Source: Fennellomyces sp. T-0311 (Eukaryota > Mucoromycota > Mucoromycetes > Mucorales > Lichtheimiaceae). Taken from it: a stretch of DNA of 64,000 nucleotides. Positions 35,030-46,474 of the stretch are shown here, piece after piece. The stretch is taken from the NCBI GenBank assembly GCA_025266875.1, contig JALLLT010000054.1, positions 124,001 to 188,000 of the forward strand, given 5' to 3'. Made by a program: the position numbers and the translations under genes. The notes under the pieces were generated by a model. It saw nothing but the letters and a program-made list of their open reading frames with translations, made no database searches and had not been told where the DNA came from. Position 1 is the stretch's first letter; every line of letters begins with the position of its first letter.

Positions 35030-36713
35030 TTATTTGCCCTTATCGAAATCTGCGCGAACATGAGCGTAGAAGGCATCATCAAGGAATACTGTCGCAGCTG
35101 TCTTGGATAAGGAACGAGCCGCACGCAGAGTCAATGCATGTGCTTCTTCCGTTCTGGCAGCCTTCTCAAATTCTTTCGTATGATTTGCAGCGGTAGTGGC
35201 GATATAGAAGCCGGGGTGAAGACCTGGAACAACGTTTGAAAAGTTTCCAAAGTCGGTTGTACCACTGACGATAGACTCTTCAACCGATCGTGGTAGGAAT
35301 TTTCCACCTTCCTCGGTCATGTATGTCTTGTACGTTTCTCCCAGCGAATCGTTTTGGAATACATCTATATAAAAGTAAAGATAAAAAAAAGTTAATTTAA
35401 CTGCTTTCAATGCAAAGAGTCAGCATGAGATGTACCATCGACAGCTCCGTAAGGGGCCCAAGTCAACTTTAACTGACATCCGGTGGCACCAGCTGCTGCT
35501 TTGAAGCAGTTTTCAACTTTGACCTTGAGCTCTTCAAGCTCCTTATGTGTAACTGCTCGGCAGTAAAACTTTCCTGAGGCATAGTCTGTGCAAGAAGACT
35601 GTCAATAGCTTTTCCTTCCTGTACACACTCATTTTCTTTACCTGGAATCACATTGGCCTAGTTGGAAACTGGGTTAATTACATAAAGTTCTTTTTTGGGG
35701 GGAGTGGAATATGGCTTACTGAGTTACCACCATGTTTAATAATACCGTGGATTCTGTGAGAGAAAAGAAAAGTTTAAGCGTTTAGTCCACGTAAAAGAGA
35801 CACACGGTGATCCAACCTATTGCTCGTCAGTGTTTGCTGTCTCAACATGGAAACGTTATTCCATCCTTGCATAAAAGCATCAAGAGCATTAATACCGTTC
35901 CATGGCGCCATACCAGCATGGGATGCTTTGCCAAAGAATTCCACATCAAGCGAATCCAACGCAAGCATTTTTCCCCAGATACCATCCATAGGGGATGGAT
36001 GCCTATGTCACTTTAAATAAACACGCCAGCATTCCAAAATTCAAAGCTTACAGCATCATGGCAACATCGATGCGGCTCGTCACCTCACCCTCATGAACGA
36101 ACTTGATCTTGCCGCTCGTGGATTCTTCAGCTGGAGTACCATACAAAACAACGGTTCCAGTAATTAAATTCTGGTCCAACAGGGCCTTGGTGGCGAGAGC
36201 ACACGCTAAACCACTGATGGCAATCAGGTTGTGTCCGCAGGCATGGCCAACACTGCGTGTAACCAAGTTAGTCCCTTGCATTTTTGTTTGTTTGCTTCCA
36301 TGCTTATATTACCCTGGAAGTGCATCGTACCTAATTTTAAGATTCTGTAAGCACTTCAAAGTATATAAATTAATATGATTGGGATCTTTACTCTGAGCAG
36401 AATCCCAAACGACGACCTGTTGAGCTATTGGAGTATTCAGCAATAAACGCGGTGGGCATTCCAGCTGCTTCGCGCGTGACTTTGAACCCTTTTCCTTCGA
36501 GGTAGTTTGTCAATAAACGACAAGCCTTGTACTCTTTGTCTCCAAGTTCCGGGTCGTCGTGAAGCTGTTATTACGAAAAAAAAGGTACGTTTTTAGGTAA
36601 ACCCTTTATTTCTTTTAGCAAGTCCGAAATGTTACCTCGAGACTAATGCGACGCAATTCAGCATCAAGTCCATTGATTGTGCTTACAATGACGTTCTCGA
36701 CAACGGGGTTCAT
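35030..36713 (-). CDS. M20-family metallopeptidase (PM20D2/ACY1L2-like), copy A, about 8 exons
   Basis: Predicted zinc amidohydrolase of peptidase family M20. The closest type by motif order is PM20D2, which splits dipeptides with basic C-terminal residues such as beta-alanyl-lysine. Exons traced include 36636-36713, 36392-36564, 36313-36330 (18 bases), 36052-36252 and 35817-36002, with exact phase; the rest run to the stop at 35030-35032. Motifs: CSEYDALPG-VGHACGHNLIA with metal-binding His and Asp, GTPAEES (catalytic and metal Glu), KASHAGMAPWNGINALDAF (dimerisation-domain start), SGTTDFGNFSNVVPGLHPGFY (late metal His). No signal peptide is seen, so it is probably cytosolic. Copy B lies about 1.5 kb upstream on the same strand and shares the intron pattern, which indicates tandem duplication. 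Confidence 0.9.
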
Positions 36714-36719
36714 GGTCTG

Positions 36720-38200
36720 GGAATGAGAAAAAGAAAAGGTTACTCTCGGCCCTTCACTCTTTTTTTTTCTTCGCTCGGGGTATTTCTCTTGCAGAACACT
36801 GTACAACACTGACATTTGACACCCGATAAGGTTATGCGATAAGTTGCCCCGATGTACCGGAGATCACCAAGCAACTTGTTCGATCGTAACACGGAAGCCA
36901 AAGCCGTTTTCATCGGATGGTACATGTTCCTGAACTTTTTATTCATCTGGTACCTGATTCTGGGAATTTTTAAAAGCGGCATATACGTGGAACTGGGGCT
37001 GAATGTACGATGCATGCAAAACTTTTAATCGCACATATCATTTGCCTATTTGTTAAACTCTAATACCATATCATTACCCAGCTCTCCCGACAAGATAATT
37101 ATCTTAAACGCTATGGACTTGACGAATGCTTTTATAAGCATCGCAGATTATCACAAGGAATAGATCTATCCACAAGCATGTTTGATGATCACGGCTTTCC
37201 TTTGATCAGATCAAGAGGCTGCCGTGGTTGCCATTGCCTGTTAAATAATGTATTTGTAGGAATCGATATTTAATTAGCGTGATTGTCATCTTTAAGGGTC
37301 GAGTATGCAGCAGTCTTAGCGAGATCATCCCATTCACGTAAAGAAAGTGTCACTACCGTAATTTACCCCTGAGTATTGATTATGCATTGTATGACTCAAT
37401 GCTGCTTTTTCCTTTGTTCGTTCTTCATTCGATGTAGCATTCTGGCTAAAGCACTTGCTCAAATCAATTGATCATGCTACTTCTTTCGAAAGTTCAAGTG
37501 TTTGGGGGTTCGATATACACGATTCTTCCCAGGTGCGAAGAAATCATCCATTATTGTATATTAAGTGTCGGTGACTTCATCGACGTCGGCTGCTGTTGCT
37601 GCTGCTGGGTAGTATGGATACAACTACCCATATCCACACTGCATAAGGATCCTGCGCGGTTCACATCGGATTTTCTTTTACACGCTTGCGTTATTTTTGG
37701 ATGTGTTACCGACTTTTTCTTGTCCGTAGTGGCACAGATGAGTATATGCATTTAAAGCATACCCGAAAAGCCTTGTAGATTGGATCTTTATTTACAAGAC
37801 GATACTGGTGGGAGCCGACAATAGATTTGGATCAAATAAAAGAAGAAGCGCTGGATATGTAGGAAGTAAAGGGCGCGGTATGTAGATAGATCTCGGCATC
37901 GTTAGATGACTATACATGTCACGAGGCACTACGTATTGCCAGACGGATGGATGTTTCTCGCTCCCGTGGTGCTTTTAAAAATGCTTCGAGTCAGGTTATT
38001 CTTGATCAGGGTAAGCTGTAAGAAAGAAGCGCACAAGTTCTATTCATGTGCAATTTGACGGTACAATCCGTTTATAGTTGACTCTTTGATGTAACGGGGC
38101 TGTCCAGCAATGAACCCCAAAAGCACCCAACGGGAGCAGCACCCATCATTAAGGAAGGTCCAATCTTGCATTTTGCAACTGATACGAAAAGAAGCCATCG
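36720..38200. other. Spacer between the two M20 genes
   Basis: Holds the promoter of copy A (pyrimidine-rich on the minus strand at 36720-36780) and AT-rich sequence without a gene. The open stretch at 37468-37755 (+) is rich in TGT/TGC repeats and not convincing. Confidence 0.45.
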
Positions 38201-38202
38201 TT

Positions 38203-39843
38203 TTATTGCTTTCCTTTCTTGAAATCCGCTTGCATTTGTGCGTAGAGTGTATCGTCTACAAACACTTTGGCTGCGGCCTTTGCTAGACAACGTGCTGCTC
38301 GAATGACATGTTCATGTGCCTTTTCGGTACGCGCTGCCTTTGCAAAAGCTGTGGAATGAATGGGAGCGTCGATGCCGATACCAAAGCTGTTAAGGTAGCG
38401 CGTCAGAAAAAGCCCGGTGCATTACCAAAACTAAACGTACTGAGGATGTGTGGCTGGTAGTACATAGGTGACATTGCCAAAATCCGTGCTACCAGAGAGC
38501 TTCTTTTCTTCTTCGACCCGTGGCTCAAATTGGACGCCTTCCTTCTCCATGTAAGTGCGATAAGCCGTTGTGAGCGTATCATTCATAAACACATCTACCA
38601 TGTTTTTTTACACTGTCAATGCGCCAACAGATTCAAAGCGGTTCATATCCTACCAGTCACTGATCCATGGGGACTCCAGGAAATCTTGTACGTACATCCA
38701 GTAGCCTCTGCCGCAGACTGGAAGCAATTTTCGAGCTTTTTCTTCAGCACAACAAGATCATTGTACTTGACTGCGCGTGCAGCAAATCGGCCGGAAACAT
38801 AGTCGGGTATAACGTTGGGCTATGGGCTTGTCATCAATGACCTTGTGGATCCATGCATGGACTATCTCCACCCGCTTACCGACTTGCCGCCTTGTTCGAT
38901 GATACCATGGATCCTATTGTCTCCTTTGTGAATACCTGTGGTTCTTCGCATCCAGTAGCTCAACTTTACCTGTTGGATGTGAGGGTCTGCTGACGCAACA
39001 TCGACACATTGTTCCAGCCCTGCATAAAGGCATCCAGGGCATTGATACCTTTCCATGGAGCCATGCCAGCATGAGCCGCCTTTCCGAAAAACTCGACCTG
39101 CGCAACATCCATTGCGAGCATCTGACAGTAGTTGATGTCAAACGAATACGGATGCCTAACGAAAGTCATTGAGATAACCGAAACAGCGACCTTTTTTTTC
39201 ATTCTCACAGCATCAACGCGTAATCGACACGTTCTTGAAACACTTGCTTCGAGACCATGATCACTTTTCCTTCCACATGCTCTTCCGCCGGAGTGCCGAA
39301 AAGCACCACGGATCCCTGGATCAGATTTTTTTCTAAGAGCGCCTTGATGGCCATGGCACAAGCGACACCCGAGATCGCGATAAGGTTATGGCCGCATCCG
39401 TGACCGACACTATACCCTCCATCGTTTAGTCTTTTGTTCGTATGTCTCCTTTGATCGAATCTACCCGGGAAGTGCATCGTATCTGTTGGATGTGTTAGCG
39501 GATCAGATATATATCGCCACGCAATAAAAAATAAATTGCCTACTCTGAACAAAAGCCCACGCGACGACCCTTTGAACTGTTCGAGAACTCGGCCACAAAC
39601 GCTGTGGCTAGTCCCGCTGCAGTGCGCTCCACGGTGAATCCTTTCTCCTCTAGATAATCCGTGAGGACGGCATGCGCGTTGAACTCATGATTTGCCAATT
39701 CCGGGTCGTCATGGACCTAGAGGCCAAATGTGAGCAATGGGCTTTTCTTCCGAGGGACATTGGGTTACTTTCAAGCTAATGGCACGAAGGTCAGCATGAA
39801 TGTCTTGAATGGCGGCTGTAATGGTATGTTCAATCGCATCCAT
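38203..39843 (-). CDS. M20-family metallopeptidase (PM20D2/ACY1L2-like), copy B, about 8 exons
   Basis: Paralogue of copy A with the same domain order. Start MDAIEHTITAAIQDIHADLR; then FCSEYDALPG-VGHGCGHNLIA, GTPAEEHVEGK, KAAHAGMAPWKGINALDAF, LSGSTDFGNVTYVLPATHPHFG (joined across an intron) and the end ADFKKGKQ with TAA at 38203-38205. All metal and catalytic positions seen in copy A are kept, so both should be active. The second 18-base exon, 39465-39482, encodes the YDALP segment exactly as in copy A. The two copies differ at many positions, so the duplication is not recent. They may differ in substrate or expression. Confidence 0.88.
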
Positions 39844-39979
39844 GATTGAAAGAGTAGGACGAAAAGGCGGGAAACGAAGAAATCGGGTCTCTTTAATGCA
39901 TAATTAACTTGTATCACGGGTCAAGTCGACCGAGACTCGGCCATCGCTCGACAACTCAGAGTAAAATGGTTATCTTTTT

Positions 39980-41036
39980 TTATTGATATAGCTCTGCATT
40001 CACTGGCAAACCAAACAGATAGTCCCAGCTTTTGGGCGGTGTCCATGGACCTTGGGTGTATCAAGGTCAGTCATGATTCGATACGTGGATCTGGTCACTT
40101 TACCTTGCGTCGAACGGATCTGTGCAGCCGCATTAATGACATCCGCCAAATGGAAACTGTCAGAGACGTTATCTAACAACTCTGCTTGTTAGCCATTGCG
40201 TCGCAGTCTGCTTTCCGCCGGCGCCTACCTCCTTCCAGTGCAAACATAACAACCATGCTGACAGGCACGTGTGCGTCCGCCAATGCCTTGTACAGTGACC
40301 GTCCAATACCCGTGCCATGCAACAGCTCTTCGCTCTCCAATTCAGGGATGCCGTTGACAGGCGCGCCGATGAATCGGAAAGGTGCGCTACATTTGCCTGG
40401 ATGAGCACAAAGAGGGTGAAGGGACACGCGAGGCATCTCCACATTACCTGGTGATTTGGGTATCTGTTCGGAACGTAGCATCGGCGCTGGTCAACACAAT
40501 GACTCGGGCAAACCGATGCTTTTGAATGAACGCAACCAAATCACGAACATATTGTCGTCGCTTGCCCTGCGAGAGTTAAATCGTCAATTCAATGTTAATC
40601 TCCTCGAGGGTGGGGGCTTACCCACTTTGAACGTAGGCGCTCGCTGCTGAATGAAAGTCCACTGCTGATCCTTGGTTTGGAAAACTAAATTTCGAACAGT
40701 ATGAGAAAGCAGCTGCCTTTTCCGGGACTGCCCTGTATATATATATATATACCTTCAACAGCCAGTGAAACGCCCGCTGCTCCCTCGCGTGGTCCTGCTA
40801 CCGGCATAACGGCTTCATTGGCAATGTAGCCTACACGTTCCGGGTGCAATGTATGAATGAAAAGATCGCACGTCAATTGCGGAACATTGCCGATCGACAC
40901 CGAGGGCTACACACAGGAAGGGCTGTCAGCAACGTCTGTTTTCTCGCCTAGACATAACTCGTCTGTTCACCAGAATAAGCGTGGATCCCGAGAATTTCTC
41001 GGAATCGAAAGAAGGAACAGGCACAAATGAATCCAT
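39980..41036 (-). CDS. Proteasome assembly chaperone 2 (PAC2/PSMG2 family), about 5 exons
   Basis: Cytosolic chaperone that, with a PAC1-type partner, helps build the proteasome alpha ring. Start MDSFVPVPSFDSEKFSGSTL at 41036; TAA at 39980-39982. Family features are PSVSIGNVPQLTCDLFIHTL, VGYIANEAVMPVAGPREG, GVSLAVEVFQT, QRAPTFKVGKRRQYVRDLVAF, RVIVLTSADATFRTD, and the C-terminal PPKSWDYLFG, a typical PAC2 ending. The predicted length, about 290 residues, is near the usual size. One intron begins with an alternating TA run (40735-40752) right after its GT donor. It lies head to tail upstream of the M20 pair without obvious functional link. Confidence 0.85.
40735..40752. repeat. (TA)n run inside a PAC2 intron
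   Basis: A simple alternating run directly follows the intron donor. It leaves a GTATAT donor and a normal acceptor. Confidence 0.85.
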
Positions 41037-41352
41037 CGTTGACAAACGGTAAGAAAACGCGAAAATGCGTAAGCGCCTGGCTTTCAATTTTCCTTTCTGT
41101 GCAACCGCCCTATGGGAGCCATGTTGCTCATTCACCAATTCCTGTTTATTTCAATGTCATGGCAACAACTTGTTCCGTGCTGGTTATTCATACAATCCAG
41201 GAACATTCGGTGCTATGTCGCGGCAATACGCTGAGTCCAATGCCACGCGACATATACCCTATGTGGATGACCGAATAAGAGGATCCCTAGTATATGCGAG
41301 TAACTCAATTTATAAATAGAGGTCCGCCTTCACTGTCCTTGCATGTCTCTTT

Positions 41353-42204
41353 CTATTTTTGCATCAGCAATGATAAAGTATTTCGACTTGAGAATCGAAT
41401 GAATAAATAACCAGTGTTACACGGCAGACGCCGATATATTGTGACGCCATCAGTATCTGCTGCTGCCAACGCTGCGTACTTGCTCGTAGCATCTAGACTA
41501 ACCATACAGGATACTAGGCTGCGAATCCAGATGATTCAGGTAAAAGACAGGACCCACATTCGGATTTACGTAATCGGCATGCATGATTAAAAAGAGCAAG
41601 TGTTGCGGATCTTTTTCTATATACAGGGAGTTTGGCACCACGTATACCATACCCAAAGTGGCATTCCGAACGAAAATCAAGGATGATGGCTGTGTATACT
41701 GCATTGGGGGAGTATGGCTAGGATGTATATGTCACACATAGATCCAATGTGATGACCTTATACGTAAGCTGGTTGGCGTTGCTGCTCCTTTACCTCTTTT
41801 TTTTCAAGGTTTTGTTCCAGAACAGATCGATCATGTACTTGTTTGTTTTTTGACTCTGATCGTCGTCTCCTATATCAATATATCCGTCCCCTTTGAACAT
41901 CATTACCGACACATCTGCAGATTTGTAAACCAAAGCAGTTAAATACTGACATTGGATGGACCAAATCCTGGGGTTACAAAGAATGTGTTTCCCAGGAGCT
42001 ATCTAGAACGCAAGTAAAACCGTTTTTCCTTTTCTGACGTGGTTTCCCGAACCCGGTAAATGCCTGATAGGTAATCGTACAACGCGCATCCGAACACGCA
42101 CATTGACGTATACCCAAGGAATAGGATAAGATTCCGACGCGCGAACGGAGTCGTCGATCAAAAAAAAAAACAATGAGTAAGCTGAAAAGTAAAGTTTCTT
42201 GCAT
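41353..42204 (-). CDS. Unrecognised spliced gene, possibly secreted; 5' end uncertain
   Basis: Not visible as one long ORF, but three exons join with exact phase: 41794-42002, 41503-41717 and about 41353-41456 (stop TAG at 41353-41355). They encode PGKHILCNPRIWSIQCQYL, ADVSVMMFKGDGYIDIGDDD, KYMIDLFWNKTLKKK, QPSSLIFVRNATLGMVYVVP, LFLIMHADYVNPNVGPVFYL and RRLPCNTGYLFIRF. The first exon probably ends at SESYPIPW before a GTATAC donor (about 42112). A leader-like MQETLLFSLLIVFF starts at 42204, but an 11-T run between them leaves the two parts out of frame by one base. The cause could be an unseen intron, a sequence error or a real break. No family is recognised. The hydrophobic start suggests secretion. 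Confidence 0.5.
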
Positions 42205-42299
42205 GACTTTTTCAATGGGAGAGGGGGGGAGTGGAATGCAGGATGTGGGGGAGACGATCTCAGAAGATCATGCTTTTTTTTACATACTTTCATCTCCCC

Positions 42300-43255
42300 A
42301 TTTTCTGGGCTCTCCTTTCGTTATATAATATCAGTATAATAAACGGTTTGACATGACTTTGTGTTACGTCAAGCGAATTTAGGGTTGGCATGACCACTCC
42401 TTGTTACCGAGTTGTTGTCTCTCGTCCCTAAACTAATCACGCAAGAAAGTTGTTCAGATGCACATGTCTCAGACGCGTGGTATTACCATGCACTCAATTC
42501 TAACGCACTACCAAAGACTATCTTCAGCAGGGTACATTCCCTCCAAAACCCGTATGTCCGATGACGAAACATGGCTTCCTTAAAACGTAACTGGAGAGCA
42601 TCTTGATTTCTTTTTGATCACTAAATATTTTCCCGGTGTCGTGTTGCATGTATGACCTGAACTTTATTTATTAAGAATTTGACATCCCGTCGTATGGAAT
42701 AATTGATCGAAATAGTAAGAGCACAGTGGCGTTAGAGTCCAAATTGTGCTTCTGTTCGTTTACTCCCTTGTCCCCTAGCGTATGACGTAAATGACAATCG
42801 TAATGCTGTTTAGCATAGGAGAAAGAGACTCTTGATTAGACGTTAGAAAACATAGCGTGGCAATATGACTTCCGACGCGCACTACTAAATGACTGTGCAT
42901 ATTAGTTCCAGATCACATTCAAGAGTAAGGCCCATATATCACGGCACAGGAGGTGCAATGGTGGTCTTTTCATTTATTTATTAGAGTAGTCTGATTAATA
43001 GATGGCGATGAACGAATGTAGTGTAATGTAATTGGCCGGGTATAGAAAAAAGAATGATTTTGGCATAATGGTGGAGCTTAAAAGGAAAATCGACAAAGTA
43101 AAAAGCAAAAGTACAGTAAAATGTCAGTAGATATGTATGCAGAGAGGGAAAGAGGACGGATATGTCAGTAGCGTTGTGTATGTACGTGCGTGTGCGTGTG
43201 GCAATGTGAGCGTATGTACGTCGTGAGTTATGAGATTGAATGAAATTTTGTGGTG
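42300..43255. other. AT-rich spacer, no gene seen
   Basis: No coding pattern. GT/TG-rich words near 43185-43215 lie in the 3' flank of the HAUS1-like gene. Confidence 0.5.
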
Positions 43256-43259
43256 GCGA

Positions 43260-44653
43260 TTAGCGCACGCTGTCGGCAATGTCTGCCAGCAACCGTTCTC
43301 GTTCTCGACCCAAGACATTCTAATGAGTCAGCGATGAGTACGCCCGAGCGGACATTGTTATCTTATTGATCTTCGACTTACGAGTCGTTCTTCAGCGTCT
43401 TTCATTGTGAGCGAGGCCAGCACCATATCCTAACAAACGCACACACAAGATAAGCATCTTTTCGCTTTGATCAAGAGGGAGGGGGGAAGAGAAGGTTAAT
43501 AGGACTTACGGATGGCAGATTGCCATAAGCATCGACCAGTCCGCTTTTCTCGGCCAAGACGGCTTCCAGCGCAACCATGTCCTGTTCCAACTTTTTCACG
43601 GCATCCAAACGAAGCTCATGCTGTTCAATGTCGAGTGCGTCATACTCATTCTGGAAGAGTCGGATTAGTGTAACTGAAATCATCCACCCCCCTGCGTGAT
43701 TACGTACCTGCATTTGTGCATAAACATTCTTTGATTCTTGGGTCTGCTGCTGCAGTGCAGCCGCAGTCCAGTGGCTGGTATCCTTGCGTTGCTGCTTGAC
43801 AGTAGAGAGAATACTGTGAAAGTGATTAGCCCCAAGGTGCAGATGCATACAACAAGCTTCCTCACCCTTTCATCTTGCTTAATTCATCTTCCGCGTTTCG
43901 GATCCGACTCTGCAGGACACACTCAGTTTCTTCAATCTCCTTTTCCTCCAGTCGAGTGTCCATGGTCTCGATCGTCAGCTGTGCCAATGCCGTGTGGTAA
44001 CTATACAATGAAAAACTGCGTCTCAATATATATGCACAGGGACTGAAGGGTTGGCCCTTTTTTTTTCTTTTCTAACCTGCTCAACGATGTGTCTTCCAGA
44101 CCTAGACGGACAGCCAAGAGTCCCAGTGCATCCAGAGCACGTGTGCCTTGGGTCGACATGGACGATCGACTGACCTCGAGCGCATCGAGCTTTTCTTGCC
44201 ACATAGCCGCTTGAAAGGAGAGCCATCAGGGGTTAATTATTACGATACTGACGTCATGTGCATCGATCGCTACCTTGCCGTGCGTTATCGTCGCTGAGCT
44301 GTCGCTGGGTGTCCAGGACAAGCTCCATGATATTGCTGGCCTCTTCCGTTTTCTTGTGCAGCTGCTGCAGGCTCTGGAGCGTGTATTCGTCTTTTTCAAA
44401 GAATGGCATGCTGACTGGGTAGAGCTGGTGAAGCCATTCGTCGATCTGAAAAAGCAAAGAGTGGATCAGCGTTAGGACGCTGCACAGTACTATTTGTGTG
44501 TGTTTTTTATCATTGGAAGAGGACGGTTACTTGATCCCACTCGCTTTTGTGGTCATGTCCAAATGAAGTTTGGTTCAGCATGGAGGAGGGAGCAAGACTT
44601 TGAGCTGGAATGGCCATATCGGATTGTTGGGAGAAGGCGGAGGTATTTTTCAT
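43260..44653 (-). CDS. Augmin subunit HAUS1-like coiled-coil protein, 7 exons
   Basis: Augmin recruits gamma-tubulin to existing microtubules to branch the spindle. Exon 1 (44531-44653, start MKNTSAFSQQSDMAIP) joins 44274-44445, 44077-44209 and 43866-44000 in phase, then three more exons to TAA at 43260-43262. The order matches HAUS1: an early SEWDQIDEWLHQLYP (family: WL..lfG...iP.fe), EYTLQSLQQLHKKTEEA, TRALDALGLLAVRLGLEDTSLS (family: LnaL..sA..L..kDTSL), a long coiled coil (YHTALAQLTIETMDTRLEE, ELRLDAVKKLEQDMVALEA) and a YGNLPSD-MVLASLTMKDAEERL tail (family: y.dLPp....A..kieeA). Predicted length is about 300 residues, near normal. A TATATAAG element lies 20-30 bases before the ATG. Confidence 0.78.
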
Positions 44654-45002
44654 GGCTGTTGAAAGGGCTTTCTCTTATATATCTATAGGCTTTGTTCAGA
44701 AGGAACGCATAAAATTGAGGACGATAGTGTAGCTGCTCAACGACGTCATCACCTAGCAACTCAATGGTTTCCATATCCGACAGTTGTCTGGAAGCATGCT
44801 CAGAGGGATGGAAACCACGTTCTATTCGTCAGACCTTCCATACAGACGGAGAATCAGCCACTTATAGGAGTGCCTGGTTATGGGCAACCCGCGAGGGCAA
44901 CGTCAGACCCCAGCTTTCCACCTCCGCTTGTTTATTGAATTGGGTGTAAGGCGCGAAACTCGTCCACAGTCCAAGCTAACACCCCCCACTCTGCAACACA
45001 TT

Positions 45003-45378
45003 ATGGCCGGAGCATTGCGCCGATTCGCTCTCGAGAGACCCGTTATCTTTTGGTCGTTTGTCATTGGCAGCATTGGTAAGATTGCATTGGCGATAGATTC
45101 GCGCCACAACGTACAATAATTAAAACAATAACCATTTGGCATTGGAAGGACCCATTATGGTCTGGACTGTGCCAGACATCCGCCGCAAATACTTTGGATT
45201 CAAGGGCTATCCCGAGCTGCCTCTCACGTATCCTCGTAAGTTGGGATTGGCCAGACGAGACGGGTTAAAATAATGAGGAAGGGGAGGGGGAAGTTTGACA
45301 TGGGCTAACGACGACTGACGAACGGATGTGTTAGTTCCCAACCGCGCCCGCAACCCGCCCGCCGGCTACGAAGACTGA
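45003..45378 (+). CDS. NUO9.5: NADH:ubiquinone oxidoreductase 9.5 kDa subunit, 3 exons
   Basis: Small accessory subunit of mitochondrial complex I. Exons 45003-45075, 45149-45235 and 45335-45378 join exactly to a 67-residue protein. It has one N-terminal membrane segment (FALERPVIFWSFVIGSIGPI), then VPDIRRKYFGFKGYPELPLTYPLPNR and the end NPPAGYED. This is the same layout as Neurospora NUO9.5 (ERPA.FWS..IG.IGP, RR.FG, P.TYP.P, GY.D). It was found only by splicing; none of its exons is a long ORF. It is divergently oriented from the HAUS1-like gene, with about 350 bases between the two start codons. Confidence 0.9.
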
Positions 45379-45379
45379 A

Positions 45380-46340
45380 GAACGATATAGATGGGGCTGT
45401 ATTTTTTTGTTGCACGATTCTAGCAGCGCATCAAAAGCAATTAAATAAAACAAAAAAAGAATGTCGATATTTTTTTCTCCGTTTTGATGCAGTATTACAT
45501 TGAAGCGAAGTGGCGTGAGCAGTGCGATTCGAGTAACGTAGGGATCAAAAATGGAGTCTATGCTAAAATTATTTTTTGCAATGAATGGGCGGCCGTCCCA
45601 AAATGGTATCCGCTACAAAAATAACAATCACCGGAGAAGACGCAGGCAATGGAACCGATTGCAGCAATGAAGGGCGAGCGCGTGGCACGCAACCAATCGA
45701 CGCGGATGTCGCCCCCACCGCCCGCTGGTGTTGAATCTCTGGGCCCACGGAAACTTGCTTGTTCAATCGCACACACCTTGGCCAGTCATTGAAAAAGGAA
45801 AGCCAACCTCGCGCCAGGAGGGAGGGCAAGTCTGTGTGACCTGCCAGACGCTGTGCGCAGAGGGCGCGCGGGCGTGGGCTGGGACGGCTCTCTCACATGG
45901 GAAAAGTGGGTTGGGTGGCGATCTGCGGGCTATTATTGTAATGGGAGCGATATAACACACATAAAATGAAATTAATATGAGTGGCAATATGGCGTGGTTT
46001 ATGGGGGTACGATTTGCCTCGACCGAGGTCGGGATTAGCTTAATGCGGAAGCCCGATTTGTCGTTATCATAGCGAAATGAAAAACAATAAGACCCTCGGG
46101 GGGAGCCAATTGATCGAGAAGTCCCCCATGATCATTGGGAAGACCCAATGGACCAGACCCTACTTTGTGCAACCTCAAAAATCGGACGACATCGTTTCTC
46201 CCAATGAAGGCTCATATCGGGGAAATGAAACCACCTATTAATCTCTCCCCCCGAATTTCCCTGCCAATTAAGCCACTGCAATTGACATGTTGGCTCGAGC
46301 GAGCACACCCAAGTGCGCACACGCAGCTCATATCACACTT
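45380..46340. other. Spacer and upstream region of the homeobox gene
   Basis: Contains GC-richer patches (45640-45910) with overlapping short frames on both strands but none coherent. The 3' part leads into the homeobox promoter. Confidence 0.45.
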
Positions 46341-46350
46341 AGAAATTCAC

Positions 46351-46357
46351 TATAAAA
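46351..46357 (+). promoter_or_regulatory. TATA box of the homeobox gene
   Basis: A consensus TATAAAA is followed by a C/T-rich leader (46370-46450) and an ATG 124 bases downstream. Confidence 0.7.
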
Positions 46358-46474
46358 GCCCCAAGCCGCCCCGTCCCTTCCCCCGTCCTCTCTCCACCTT
46401 GATCCTTTTACTGCTGCCTTCCGCCTTTCCTTTTATTACTCACTTCCACACACCTGCTTATACACGCAACAACA

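Noticed and set aside
44553..44774. Minus-strand frame starting METIELLGDDVVEQLHYRP
   Set aside because: Protein-like at first sight, but it overlaps the HAUS1-like start in another frame and includes a TATA-like stretch. It has no splice partner.
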